Of a stretch of 64,000 bases of DNA, positions 27,026 to 35,961 are shown piece by piece. How positions within the stretch are numbered: the stretch's first letter is position 1; every line of letters starts with the position of its first letter. Origin of the DNA: Bradyrhizobium sp. ISRA430 (GTDB taxonomy: Bacteria > Pseudomonadota > Alphaproteobacteria > Rhizobiales > Xanthobacteraceae); NCBI RefSeq assembly GCF_029909975.1, contig NZ_CP094516.1, forward strand, positions 1,860,001-1,924,000, given 5' to 3'. The notes under the pieces are model-generated. The model searched no databases. It was not told where the DNA came from and saw only the letters and a program-made list of their open reading frames with translations. The translations under genes and the position numbers were made by a program.

Positions 27026-28414
27026 TCAAAGCCCCGCTACGGCCGGCATCGGCTTGACCTTGCCAGCACGTTCCTGCTTGAGCAGCTCCGCGATCAGGAA
27101 TGCCATGTCGATCGATTGTTCGGCGTTGAGGCGGGGATCGCAGACCGTGTGGTAGCGGTCATTGAGGTCCTCGTCCGTGATCGCACGGGCGCCCCCGAGG
27201 CACTCGGTGACGTCCTTGCCGGTCATCTCCAGATGCACGCCGCCGGGATGCGTCCCCTCGGCCGCGTGGATGGTGAAGAACGATTTCACCTCCGACAGGA
27301 TGCGGTCGAACGGCCTCGTCTTGTAGCCGGTCGTCGAGGTGATGGTATTGCCGTGCATGGGATCGCAGGACCAGACCACCACTTTGCCCTCGCGCTTCAC
27401 CGCGCGGATCAGGTTCGGCAGATATTCGGCCACCTTGTCGGAACCGAAGCGGCCGATCAGCGTCAGCCGGCCCGGTTCGTTGTCGGGGTTGAGCACGTCG
27501 ATCAACTTCAGCAGCTCGTCGGCCTTCAGCGAAGGACCGCACTTCAATCCGATCGGGTTCTTGATCCCACGGAAATATTCGACATGACCGTGGTCGAGCT
27601 GACGGGTACGGTCGCCGATCCAGATCATATGGCCGCTTGTCGCGTACCAGTCGCCGGTGGTGGAGTCGACACGGGTCATGGCCTGCTCGTAGCCGAGCAG
27701 CAGCGCCTCGTGGCTGGTGTAGAAATCGGTTGCGCGCAGCTCGGGATGGCTCTCGAGATCGAGGCCGCAGGCACGCATGAAGTTGAGCGCGTCGGAGATG
27801 CGATCGGCCAGCTCCTTGTAGCGGCGGGACTGCGGGCTATCCTTGAGGAAGCCGAGCATCCACTGATGCACGCTGCCGAGATTGGCGAAGCCGCCGGTGG
27901 CGAAGGCGCGGAGCAGGTTCAGCGTCGCCGCGGACTGCCTATACGCCATCAACTGGCGCTGCGGATCCGGGACGCGCGCCTCCTTCGTGAACGCGATGTC
28001 GTTGACGATGTCGCCGCGATAGCTCGGCAGTTCGACGCCGTTCACCTTCTCGGTCGGCGAGGAACGCGGCTTGGCGAACTGACCGGCGATGCGGCCGACC
28101 TTCACCACCGGGACGGCGCCGGCATAGGTGAGCACGACCGCCATCTGCAGCAGCACGCGGAAGAAGTCGCGGATGTTGTTGGCGCCGTGTTCGGCAAAGC
28201 TCTCGGCGCAGTCGCCGCCCTGCAGCAGGAAGGCCTCGCCGGCCGCGACCCGCGCCAGCGCCTTCTTCAGGTTGCGCGCCTCGCCCGCGAACACCAGCGG
28301 CGGAAAGGTCGCAAGCTGCGCCTCGACGTCGGCCAGCGCCTTGGCGTCGGGATAATCGGGGACCTGTAGCACCGGCTTGCTGCGCCAGCTCTCGGGCGTC
28401 CACCGCTCGGACAT
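27026..28414 (-). CDS. aroG: 3-deoxy-D-arabino-heptulosonate 7-phosphate synthase, class II
   Basis: 462 residues from the ATG at 28414 ([10 protein letters not shown]), preceded by GGAGAG. Condenses phosphoenolpyruvate with erythrose 4-phosphate, the first step of the shikimate pathway. It is the plant-like type II enzyme, recognisable by [38 protein letters not shown] and [10 protein letters not shown]. Metal-binding Cys and His are in the first and last of these. It is the first gene of a tight aroG-dgkA-nadE string. Confidence 0.95.
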   Translation of the reverse strand: MSERWTPESWRSKPVLQVPDYPDAKALADVEAQLATFPPLVFAGEARNLKKALARVAAGEAFLLQGGDCAESFAEHGANNIRDFFRVLLQMAVVLTYAGAVPVVKVGRIAGQFAKPRSSPTEKVNGVELPSYRGDIVNDIAFTKEARVPDPQRQLMAYRQSAATLNLLRAFATGGFANLGSVHQWMLGFLKDSPQSRRYKELADRISDALNFMRACGLDLESHPELRATDFYTSHEALLLGYEQAMTRVDSTTGDWYATSGHMIWIGDRTRQLDHGHVEYFRGIKNPIGLKCGPSLKADELLKLIDVLNPDNEPGRLTLIGRFGSDKVAEYLPNLIRAVKREGKVVVWSCDPMHGNTITSTTGYKTRPFDRILSEVKSFFTIHAAEGTHPGGVHLEMTGKDVTECLGGARAITDEDLNDRYHTVCDPRLNAEQSIDMAFLIAELLKQERAGKVKPMPAVAGL

Positions 28415-28594
28415 CGCAATCTCTCCGTGAAGCAAAAAGTACAACCTGATCTGTGGGTTGCGAAGGGCCGCGTTATACACAGGCTGGCAACCGACCGCCA
28501 GTTGTAAATCCGTTTCGCATTGCAACCTCTTGCGAGGAAAGCCGAATTCGCATTTGCTGTAAACTGCGGGGAAACTGGAAGGACGCCGGCGCCC

Positions 28595-28897
28595 ATGGAA
28601 GCGGCACTGGACGTCTTCGTCGACGATATCACCTTCCCGGCCACCGACGGCTATTCGCTGGCCGGCACCCTGTTCCTGCCGCGCGGCGCCAAGCGCCATG
28701 CCGTCCTGATCGATTCGGCAACCGCGGTCCCCCGCAAGATCTGTCGCGGCTTTGCCTCCTGCCTCGCCCACCGCGAGGTGCTGACGGCGAGGCCGTCCGA
28801 GGTCGGCGCCAAGGCGATCGGCCATTTCAGCTTCTTCCGCGCCGAGCACCGCGACACGCTGTGGCGCGGCGTGGCGGAATGGATCCAGGCGGAGTGA
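28595..28897 (+). pseudogene. Internally deleted alpha/beta-hydrolase remnant
   Basis: 100-residue frame. The first half ([20 protein letters not shown], then [13 protein letters not shown]) is the N-terminal strand pair of COG4757-type alpha/beta hydrolases. The last 40 residues ([17 protein letters not shown], then EWIQAE) are the extreme C-terminus of the same family, with the catalytic His. Everything between, including the nucleophile elbow and acid, is absent; a full-length relative has about 300 residues. The junction lies near [14 protein letters not shown]. An in-frame internal deletion of roughly 190 codons explains it. The homology is from memory of the family and was not computed. 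Confidence 0.6.
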
Positions 28898-28906
28898 GAC
28901 CCTGGC

Positions 28907-29170
28907 CTAACGAATGAACGTCGTCAGAGACGAATAGCGCTTGCCGGACCTTGGTTCCCTGGGCGCGAACTGCGCGAAGGCGTCGCTGACGCGCGCCGCC
29001 GGCGCCGTGCCGCTTGCAAATCGAAACTCCCTGGATCGCGGCGCGTAGAAATCGCTGCTGTAGTAGGTGTCGTCGAAGCGCGCCTCGCCGATGCCGAACA
29101 ATGCGTCGCACACGAACAGGAGCGCCCAGACTCCCGCGACGGCCGCGATGATCTCCTTGAGAACAGACAT
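28907..29170 (-). CDS. Small membrane-anchored protein, unknown function
   Basis: 87 residues from the ATG at 29170 (MSVLKEIIAAVAG). One N-terminal hydrophobic segment (to about residue 27) could be an uncleaved anchor. The remaining 60 residues are polar, Arg/Ser-rich, and end SLTTFIR. No family was recognised. It is convergent with the hydrolase remnant, 9 bp away, and separated from the yqhA-like gene by about 270 bp. Confidence 0.55.
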   Translation of the reverse strand: MSVLKEIIAAVAGVWALLFVCDALFGIGEARFDDTYYSSDFYAPRSREFRFASGTAPAARVSDAFAQFAPREPRSGKRYSSLTTFIR

Positions 29171-29440
29171 GCTGATGCCCCGCCTTTTGCGGGAAGGATG
29201 CACGTCGGTTCCAAAGCTCAGGTTTAAGGCGGCGCGGTTCTTGCGCGCAGGGTTTGCCGCCGCTGAGCGGGTTGGGAACAATTTTAACGATCTTAAAAAG
29301 CGAAGCCCGCCTGACCAAATGATCGGGCGGGCTCCAGAGCTGGCCGCTCGGAGGTATCGGACGGCCAGGTTCATCCAGACGACCTTGGGCTCGGTGCGAT
29401 GCACACCGTGCGGTGACGGCAACACCGAGCCGAGGTGACC

Positions 29441-30016
29441 TCAACCGTGCCCCATCTCCTTGCGATGCGCGTTGTCGGCGAGCCGATCGACCCATGCGAT
29501 GCCGATCGCGGAGATGATGAAGGTCAGGTGGATCAGCACCTGCCACATCACGCCGGTCTCGGTGAAATTGCTGCGCGTCGTGCCGAGATTTCCCGCTTCG
29601 ATGAAGGTTCGAAGCAATGAGATCGAGGAGATGCCGACGATCGCCATCGCGAGCTTGATCTTGAGCACGCTGGCGTTGACGTGGCTCAGCCACTCCGGCT
29701 CGTCCGGATGGCCGCGCAAATTGAGGCGCGAGACGAAGGTCTCGTAGCCGCCGACGATCACCATCACCAGCAGGTTCGAGATCATGACGACGTCGATCAG
29801 CCCGAGAACGGTGAGCATGATCTGCTGCTCGTTGACGTCGAACCAGTGCGCGGCGAGATGCCAGAGCTCCTTCAGGAACAGCAGCACATAGACGGCCTGC
29901 GCGACGATGAGGCCGACATAGAGCGGCAACTGCAGCCAGCGCGAGCCGAAGATCAGCTTCGGAAACAGGCCGATCGGCGGCTGGCCCGCGGAAGGTGCTT
30001 GGGCTTTGGACGTCAT
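29441..30016 (-). CDS. UPF0114 (YqhA/TIGR00645) membrane protein
   Basis: 191 residues, four membrane segments. Family blocks are IFGSRWLQLPLYVGLIVAQ, LIDVVMISNLLVMVIVGGYE and KLAMAIVGISSISLLRTFI. UPF0114 proteins are conserved inner-membrane proteins without a settled function. It follows the TerC-like gene by 34 bp on the same strand and is probably the last gene of the terB-type operon. Confidence 0.88.
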   Translation of the reverse strand: MTSKAQAPSAGQPPIGLFPKLIFGSRWLQLPLYVGLIVAQAVYVLLFLKELWHLAAHWFDVNEQQIMLTVLGLIDVVMISNLLVMVIVGGYETFVSRLNLRGHPDEPEWLSHVNASVLKIKLAMAIVGISSISLLRTFIEAGNLGTTRSNFTETGVMWQVLIHLTFIISAIGIAWVDRLADNAHRKEMGHG

Positions 30017-30050
30017 TGATCACTCCGGATTGCGGACAAGAGTTTTGGCA

Positions 30051-30689
30051 TCAGAGGCTCGCAATAACCGGCGCGAGCTCGAGCGAGCCGCGATAGATCA
30101 TCTCGACCGCGACATAGACGATGATGGCGAGACCGACATAGGCGATCCAGCGCTGCTTCTGCAGCACGCGGCCGAGCAGGTCCGCAGCGACGCCCATCAT
30201 CGCGACCGACAGCAAGAGGCCGAAGGCGAGGATGTAGGGATGCTCGCGCGCCGCGCCTGCAACCGCCAGCACATTGTCGAGCGACATCGAGACGTCGGCA
30301 GCGACGATCTGCGCCGCCGCCTGGCCGAAGGTCTTTCGCGGTGCCGGTGCGCCATTTGCGCCGCCGCCATGGCTGAACGCAAGCTCGCGCCTGTGCGAAG
30401 ATTGCTCGCGCAGCTCGCGCCACATCTTCCAGCACACCCATAGCAGCAGCACGCCGCCAGCGAGCAACAGGCCGATCACCTGCAGGAGCTGGGCCGCAAT
30501 CCCGGCAAAGACGATACGGAGCGCGGTGGCTGCGGCGATGCCGACGATGATGGCGCGGCGGCGCTGGTCCGCCGGCAGGCCCGCCGCGGCGAGGCCGATG
30601 ACGACGGCGTTGTCGCCGGCCAGCACCAGGTCGATCAGCACGACCTGGAACAGCGCAGCCAGCGCGTCGGCGGCGAGAAATTCAGTCAT
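30051..30689 (-). CDS. TerC-family integral membrane protein
   Basis: 212 residues, about seven helices. The TerC signature appears as two related halves: LIDLVLAGDNAVVIGLAA near the start and AADVSMSLDNVLAVAGAA in the middle, each with the acidic Asp-Asn pair thought to bind metal. Family members are linked to tellurite resistance and to manganese/metal efflux during protein export. The ATG overlaps the preceding gene's TGA (ATGA). A His-containing cytoplasmic loop links the halves. Confidence 0.9.
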   Translation of the reverse strand: MTEFLAADALAALFQVVLIDLVLAGDNAVVIGLAAAGLPADQRRRAIIVGIAAATALRIVFAGIAAQLLQVIGLLLAGGVLLLWVCWKMWRELREQSSHRRELAFSHGGGANGAPAPRKTFGQAAAQIVAADVSMSLDNVLAVAGAAREHPYILAFGLLLSVAMMGVAADLLGRVLQKQRWIAYVGLAIIVYVAVEMIYRGSLELAPVIASL

Positions 30690-31051
30690 GGCGGATCATT
30701 TTTTGCTGCGGACGGATCGAGCCAATGCGGCTTGCGCCGCTCGACCCAATCGAGGACCTTCGAACGCGAGGCGCGCAGCGCGGGTACGTCCTCGGCAAGC
30801 AGCGCCAGACCAAGCGGCAGCATCCAGATGCCGAGCACAGGCAGGAAGGAGAGCACGCCGCCGACGACGAGCAGCGCGCCCGAAGGAATCCTGACCCAGC
30901 GGCTTGACGGACGGAGCAGGTAGGAGACGGCATCGCCCATGCGCGGCGGCAGACGATGAACCAGCGCGTCAAAGCGCGCGTCGCCACCGGTCGACTGGCC
31001 GTGGGCGCCATCACGCGTCGTGCGCTGGTCCGGAATCGTGCTCATGCTCAC
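30686..31051 (-). CDS. Small membrane protein with PGPGW-like hairpin, unknown function
   Basis: 121 residues. The polar N-terminus is followed by one hydrophobic hairpin around IPSGALLVVGGVLSFLPVLG and WMLPLGLALLAED, resembling the PGPGW-type transmembrane family. The C-terminus is charged. Its start and stop overlap the TerB-like and TerC-like genes by ATGA on both sides, so it is made in step with them. A role in the same envelope/metal stress system is likely from context only. Confidence 0.65.
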   Translation of the reverse strand: MSMSTIPDQRTTRDGAHGQSTGGDARFDALVHRLPPRMGDAVSYLLRPSSRWVRIPSGALLVVGGVLSFLPVLGIWMLPLGLALLAEDVPALRASRSKVLDWVERRKPHWLDPSAAKNDPP

Positions 31052-31521
31052 TCCGCGGAGGCCGCAGGTTGCACGGCATGCGCGGTGCGGGACGGGACCT
31101 GTTTTGCCCGTGGCAACACCAGCGTCAGCAGGCGCAACAGCTTGATCGCCTGCACCTCGTGAGGATGCACGTCCTCGTCCGCGGCCGCGACGCGCTCGGA
31201 CAGATCCATGAGATGGGCGGCGAGCGGCAGATCGGCGACCGGCCGCAGCGTGTCGATCACCACGTTGGCGAAATCGGGCTGTTCGAGCCGCTCGGCGAGC
31301 TCGTCGAATATCGCGATGAGCCTGTCATCGCCGATGTGCGGCGCCAGTCCGCGGTCCCTGATGAAGCGGATCACCTCGTCGCGCTCGACAGGCGAGACGC
31401 GCCGGTCGGCGACGGCGACGAGCGCGCCGGCAATCACCAGCGCCACCGCAGCCTGCTCATTGAGGCTGGACGGCTCCGTGATCTCGATCTCGAGCGGATT
31501 TGAATGGTTGGCGTGAGACAT
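31048..31521 (-). CDS. TerB-family tellurite-resistance-like protein
   Basis: 157 residues, all-helical and acidic. ALVIAGALVAVADRRVSPVE and the C-terminal AADEDVHPHEVQAIKLLRLL are the repeated acidic helix features of TerB, which binds metal in the cytoplasm. It is the first gene of a four-gene overlapping operon (TerB, small membrane protein, TerC, UPF0114). TerB is known to act with membrane-bound TerC, so the genes form a coherent functional unit. No other ter genes (terA, D, E, Z) are present. Confidence 0.85.
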   Translation of the reverse strand: MSHANHSNPLEIEITEPSSLNEQAAVALVIAGALVAVADRRVSPVERDEVIRFIRDRGLAPHIGDDRLIAIFDELAERLEQPDFANVVIDTLRPVADLPLAAHLMDLSERVAAADEDVHPHEVQAIKLLRLLTLVLPRAKQVPSRTAHAVQPAASAE

Positions 31522-31652
31522 CGTTGCTCCTCATCATTGCGCAAATGGCCGCGAGGAAGAGCGATGAGGACGATGTCGGAGAGAACAGACAGGCTGGGCC
31601 CGACGATCGGCCGATCCATCGCATTCGCGCGCGGGACAGGTCATCCGACATC

Positions 31653-31684
31653 GCGAGGTTTACCGACACCGTCGGTGTCCTCGC
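31653..31684 (-). promoter_or_regulatory. Two-tier hairpin in the leader of the terB-type operon
   Basis: Outer arms GCGAGG/CCTCGC enclose a perfect inner palindrome GACACCG-T-CGGTGTC, about 130 bp upstream of the TerB start. It could be a structured 5' leader or an operator. It does not match the yybP-ykoY manganese riboswitch consensus that often precedes terC genes. Confidence 0.35.
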
Positions 31685-31908
31685 CAGAGGGGCCCGGATT
31701 CTTGTTGCTCTGAGAGATAACGGCGACCGGATCGGAATCAAGGCGGCACCCGTGCGACCAGCCGCCGCATCGGTTCCATGTTGCGATATGCGGGCAAGCC
31801 AGCTCAGGCGTCGGCGTTCCTGCGCGCCGGGGCACGATCCGGCTGTTTATGCTCCCACGTCTGTCACGACGCCGCAACATCCCCAGGTGTACGCAACCGC
31901 CTCCACAC

Positions 31909-31988
31909 CGTCATTGCGAGCGCAGCGAAGCAATCCAGGCTGTTGCTGCGGAAAGACTCTGGATTGCTTCGCTGCGCCCGCAATGACG
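31909..31988. repeat. Palindromic extragenic repeat, family A (copy 2)
   Basis: 80 bp from CGTCATTGCGAGCGCAGCGA to CGCAATGACG, with AATCCAGG and TCTGGATT as the inner arms. It matches 12738-12824 and 63488-63567. Confidence 0.85.
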
Positions 31989-32126
31989 AAACTGGGGTCG
32001 GCTGCTGCCCCACAGTCGACACGGACGGCCGAACAGCGACGCCGCCTTAAAAACTCCGCGGTTGTTGTAGGCAACGTCCTGTGACACCATCCGAGCGCCG
32101 AGTTTTCATAGCCTTTCAGATGCCCT

Positions 32127-33155
32127 ATGCGACGCCGGAAATATGCTTGGGAAACGCTGTCGGATGAGCAGTTGCTCAAGCAGCGCCTCAGTAGCCTGAG
32201 GGTTACGGTCAAAGGCACCTGGCTCGAGGATTGCGTCCACACTTTATACGAGGAGCTCGGCGAGCGGGGCATCCGGCTGCGGCCACACACGTGGATATCG
32301 AGCGAATGGTTTAGTCCGGCAAACGTGCCCGGCATTGCCATCCCGTTCTATCTCGCCCATCCCCGCCTGATGAAACTCGAGAAGAAGATGATGCTCGACG
32401 TCGAGGGCGGCGCTTGGTCCGAGTGCATGGCTATCCTCCGTCACGAGGCGGGTCATGCTTTGCAACACGGCTACCAGCTTCAACGTCGCCGGCGTTGGCA
32501 AAAGCTATTCGGCCCTTCTTCGAAGCACTACCCGCGCTACTACCGGCCCAATCCGGCCAGCCGGCGTTATGTCCAGCATCTTCGGCTCTGGTACGCGCAG
32601 AGCCATCCAGACGAAGACTTTGCCGAAACCTTTGCCGTGTGGCTGCGGCCGCGGTCCAACTGGCGAACACGTTATGCTGGCTGGTCAGCGCTGAAGAAGC
32701 TAGAATATGTCGACGAACTGATGGACGAGATTGCGGGGAAACCGCCGCTGCTCACGACGCACGAGCGCGTCGATCCACTGCGCGAACTCAACCAGACGCT
32801 TGGTGAACATTACCAAAAGAAGCAGGCGTTCTACGCTTTCAAGCCACCGAAGACCTACGACCGTGACCTGTCTCGGCTCTTTTCGAACGATCCACGGCAT
32901 CGCCGGAAGGAAGCGGCATCAGTCTTCATTAGGCGACACCGGGCCCAGATCAGGCAGTTGGTGGCACGATGGACCGGCGAGAACCAACTTACGCTGGATG
33001 CTGTGCTGGACGGCATGATCTCCCGCTGCCGCGAGCTCGATCTGCGTGCCGTCGGCCCTGAGCGGAGGCTCGTGATGGACTTTACCGTCCTGTTGACTGC
33101 CAAGACGATGCACGCGCTGTTCGGGCCGTCGCAGCGCAAATGGATCGCGCTATGA
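32127..33155 (+). CDS. Putative zinc metallopeptidase (HExxH), partner of an ATP-grasp ligase
   Basis: 342 residues. The zinc site is H106-E107-x-x-H110 in ILRHEAGHALQHGY; an acidic third ligand, E163 or E167 in PDEDFAETFAVWL, would make it a gluzincin-type enzyme. It resembles the putative zinc-binding metallopeptidase families seen beside ATP-grasp genes. It has no signal peptide or membrane segment, so it is cytoplasmic, and is strongly basic. The last part (about residues 240-342) is helical with no recognised motif. The TGA overlaps the ATG of the following ATP-grasp gene (ATGA), so the products are coupled. Substrate unknown. Confidence 0.75.
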   Translation: MRRRKYAWETLSDEQLLKQRLSSLRVTVKGTWLEDCVHTLYEELGERGIRLRPHTWISSEWFSPANVPGIAIPFYLAHPRLMKLEKKMMLDVEGGAWSECMAILRHEAGHALQHGYQLQRRRRWQKLFGPSSKHYPRYYRPNPASRRYVQHLRLWYAQSHPDEDFAETFAVWLRPRSNWRTRYAGWSALKKLEYVDELMDEIAGKPPLLTTHERVDPLRELNQTLGEHYQKKQAFYAFKPPKTYDRDLSRLFSNDPRHRRKEAASVFIRRHRAQIRQLVARWTGENQLTLDAVLDGMISRCRELDLRAVGPERRLVMDFTVLLTAKTMHALFGPSQRKWIAL

Positions 33156-34186
33156 GGCGCCTGCGTATCCTGGTTCTCATGCATCCGGACTTTATGCCTC
33201 CGGACTCTACCGACGGATACACCGAGCGACAGATCAATGAATGGAAGACGGAATACGACGTCGTAAGTACCTTGCGCGCGGCTGGCCATGACGTTCGTCC
33301 GCTCGGCGTTCAGGAGGAAATCAAGCCGGTGCGCGACGAGATCGACGAATTCAAGCCGCATGTGGTCTTCACGTTACTGGAGGAGTTCCACTATCAGACT
33401 GCGTATGACCAGCACATCGCGAGCTACCTCGAGTTGATGCAGATTCCGTACACAGGGTGCGGTCCGCGCGGCCTGGTGCTGGCGCGAGGCAAGGACTTGT
33501 CGAAAACGCTGGTGCATCATCGCCGGATCGCGGTGCCGGCCTTCGCGGTGTTCCCGATGCGTCGCAAAGTCAAAAGGCCTGCCCGCCTTTCGCTGCCGCT
33601 TATCGTCAAGAGCCTGAACGAGGATGGATCCCGGGGTATCTCGCAAGCTTCCGTCGTCGATACGGACGAGAAGCTCGCCGAGCGCGTCGCCTTCATCCAC
33701 GAGCGGATCGAAACCGCTGCCATCGCGGAGCAATTTATCGAGGGACGAGAGCTCTACGTCGGCGTGCTCGGCAATAATCGGCTACGAGCTCTGCCGGTTT
33801 GGGAGTTGAAATTCGGTAGCATGGGAGGCCACGGCGCCCGTCACATCGCCACCGAGAAGGCCAAACACGATCCCACCTATCAGGAGCGCGTCGGAATTGC
33901 AGATGGGCCCGCCGACGACCTCGCGCCGGAAGTATCCGCCCGTATTCAGCGAACGGCGAAACGCATTTACCGGACACTGGGGCTCGATGGATATGCGCGC
34001 ATCGACTTTCGCCTCTCGTCCGATGGCACGCCGTATTTCATTGAAGCGAATCCCAATCCCGAAATCGCCAAGAGCCAGGAATTCGCAACAGCGGCTCGGC
34101 ATGACGGCCTCGACTACCCGGACCTGTTGCATCGCATTCTGGCTCTGGGAATGAGACGGGCAAAAGCGGGTGTATCCATAGGCTGA
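33152..34186 (+). CDS. ATP-grasp ligase, D-Ala-D-Ala-ligase-like
   Basis: 344 residues from the ATG at 33152 overlapping the metallopeptidase stop. Ligase landmarks are YTGCGPRGLVLARGKDLSK, the lysine strand LPLIVKSLNEDGSRGIS, EQFIEGRELYVGVLGN, the metal site YARIDFRLSSDG and YFIEANPNPEIA. The family joins a carboxylate to an amine through an acyl phosphate. It is not a housekeeping Ddl (different spacing and no mur/fts neighbours). With the coupled metallopeptidase it plausibly makes and trims, or adds and removes, a peptide or amino-acid modification; this is inference. Confidence 0.82.
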   Translation: MRRLRILVLMHPDFMPPDSTDGYTERQINEWKTEYDVVSTLRAAGHDVRPLGVQEEIKPVRDEIDEFKPHVVFTLLEEFHYQTAYDQHIASYLELMQIPYTGCGPRGLVLARGKDLSKTLVHHRRIAVPAFAVFPMRRKVKRPARLSLPLIVKSLNEDGSRGISQASVVDTDEKLAERVAFIHERIETAAIAEQFIEGRELYVGVLGNNRLRALPVWELKFGSMGGHGARHIATEKAKHDPTYQERVGIADGPADDLAPEVSARIQRTAKRIYRTLGLDGYARIDFRLSSDGTPYFIEANPNPEIAKSQEFATAARHDGLDYPDLLHRILALGMRRAKAGVSIG

Positions 34187-34306
34187 AAGGCAGCAAGGAG
34201 GCGCCGAAGCGGACATGGGACCCGGCCACGCAACGTGTCGGCGAATGACCCACGCGAACGTCGAGTGGACCTTCGGCAAGTGCTGCCAGCATAGACTGCG
34301 CCCACA

Positions 34307-35860
34307 TCATTCCGGCAGGCCGGCCGCGTGCAGCGCGCGGCCAAGTTTCGATGCCAGCTCCGCCTCGCAGTTGACCCCGGCGAACTGGTTGCCGACGCGG
34401 AAATTCGGCTGCAACTCCAGAACGCAGGCAGCCGCCGCCCTCGCCTCGTCGAGCCGCCCGAGCGCAGCGAGCGATGCTGCGAGCTGGACCCAGGTGATGC
34501 TGTGCGCGGGATTGGCGAGATTGGACTTGTAGGCTGCGCTTGCCGCCTCCTCGTGGCGATCCCTGCGGAAATGGCCGAGCGCCTGCGCATCATAGGCGGC
34601 AAAGGCCCACGGATCGTACGGACTGAGGCGCATGCCGCGCTCGCTCCAATCGATCGCACGCTCCGCCTCACCAGCCCAGCCGGCGACGACGCTGCCGAGA
34701 ATCCAGGCCAGCGCAGTCGAGGGGCTGAGCGCAAGCGCCGCCTCGAATGCGGCGAAGGCCGCCTGGCGGTCATGAGCGTCCATGCCGAGCGAGAAGCCGG
34801 CAAAGGTCAGCGCGAGCGCATCGTCGCGCCCGTGCTCGATTGCAAGTCGCGCGTGACGGACCGACGCCAGCCGGTCCTCTTCCTTCAGCCCTGCCCGCAG
34901 AAACCGATTGTGATAGCTCATCGCTGCCAGGCCGTGAGCCAGCGCATAGGTGGGATCAAGCGCCATGGCCCGCTGGAGCTCCGGCAACGCGAGCGCCGCA
35001 CGATCGGGCATGCCCGAGTCGACGTCGGGCTGGGCGCGCAGCACGAGTTCGTAGGCATCGAGACTGTCAGGGCGTTTGCGTCGGATGCGCTCGACCTCGG
35101 CGCGACGCAGGCTCGGCTCGATCGCACCGACCACGGCGAGCGCGATCTCGTCCTGCAAGGCGAACAAATCGCCCACGGTTCGATCATAGCGCTCGGCCCA
35201 GATATGGGTGCCGCTTCCGGCGTCCGCGAGTTGCACGTTGATGCGGAGGCGGTCGGCGGCGCCCCGCACGCTGCCCTGCAGGACATAACGCACGCCGAGG
35301 TCGCGGCCCACCTGCTTGACGTCGGCGACGCGGCCCCGCCAGACGAAGCTGGAATTGCGCGCGATCACGAACAACCATCTGATCCGGGACAGCCCAGTGA
35401 TGATATCGTCGGCCATGCCGTCGGCAAACCAGGCGGCTTCGCCTGAATGCTCGAACGGCAGTACGGCGATCGACGGCTTTACCGGCACCAACAGCGCAGT
35501 CCGATGGCCGGCTTCGTCCGCATTCGCCTTGACGCATGCCACCGGCGGGCCGACATAGCGGTACCCGCGACGCGGCAACGTCTCGATCCAGCGTCCTCCG
35601 CCGTCCTGCTCGAGCGCGCGCCGCAGTGCGGCGATCTGCACCGTGAGATTGCTTTCCTCGACATTGAGCCCCGGCCACGCGGCATCGATCAACGCATCCT
35701 TGCTGACGGGAGACCCGGCACGTTCCAACAGGATGCGCAGCAGTGCCGCACCGCGTTGGCCAAGCAATGTCGGCGCGGTGCCGCAAAACAGCGCGCCCGT
35801 CTCGGCATCGAGGGCAAAGGCGCCGAACTTGTAGGTGTCTGGTGCGGGCTGCGGGGCCAT
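34307..35860 (-). CDS. Winged-helix regulator with TolB-like and TPR domains
   Basis: 517 residues from the ATG at 35860 (MAPQPAPDTY). Residues about 10-105 form an OmpR/CadC-type winged helix (GQRGAALLRILLERAGSPVS, then LRRALEQDGGGRWIETLPRRGYRYVG). Residues about 130-250 are the TolB-N-like segment (IAVLPFEHSGEAAWFADGMA) found in adenylate-cyclase/CadC-like regulators. The remainder is TPR-like helical repeats. No membrane segment is seen. It is divergent from the cupin gene with a gap of about 100 bp and probably regulates it; ligand unknown. Confidence 0.85.
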   Translation of the reverse strand: MAPQPAPDTYKFGAFALDAETGALFCGTAPTLLGQRGAALLRILLERAGSPVSKDALIDAAWPGLNVEESNLTVQIAALRRALEQDGGGRWIETLPRRGYRYVGPPVACVKANADEAGHRTALLVPVKPSIAVLPFEHSGEAAWFADGMADDIITGLSRIRWLFVIARNSSFVWRGRVADVKQVGRDLGVRYVLQGSVRGAADRLRINVQLADAGSGTHIWAERYDRTVGDLFALQDEIALAVVGAIEPSLRRAEVERIRRKRPDSLDAYELVLRAQPDVDSGMPDRAALALPELQRAMALDPTYALAHGLAAMSYHNRFLRAGLKEEDRLASVRHARLAIEHGRDDALALTFAGFSLGMDAHDRQAAFAAFEAALALSPSTALAWILGSVVAGWAGEAERAIDWSERGMRLSPYDPWAFAAYDAQALGHFRRDRHEEAASAAYKSNLANPAHSITWVQLAASLAALGRLDEARAAAACVLELQPNFRVGNQFAGVNCEAELASKLGRALHAAGLPE

Positions 35861-35961
35861 TTCGGGGACATTTTGCAACAATTTCGGAGGTCTTTCACGA
35901 CCTTTGGAGGCGGCGAGAGCAGGCTGAGGCTCCCAACCACCGCAAATTGGAGCGTTTGGAG

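Larger units (their letters stand above)
31522..32126. other. 605-bp divergent intergenic region with hairpin and repeat
   Basis: No credible gene was found. It contains the TerB-operon leader hairpin (31653-31684), a family A extragenic repeat (31909-31988), and about 140 bp ahead of the metallopeptidase gene that should hold its promoter. Confidence 0.5.

Noticed and set aside
31522..31780. yybP-ykoY manganese riboswitch ahead of the terB/terC operon
   Set aside because: The hairpin there lacks the conserved loop sequences of that riboswitch; only a generic two-tier stem is visible.
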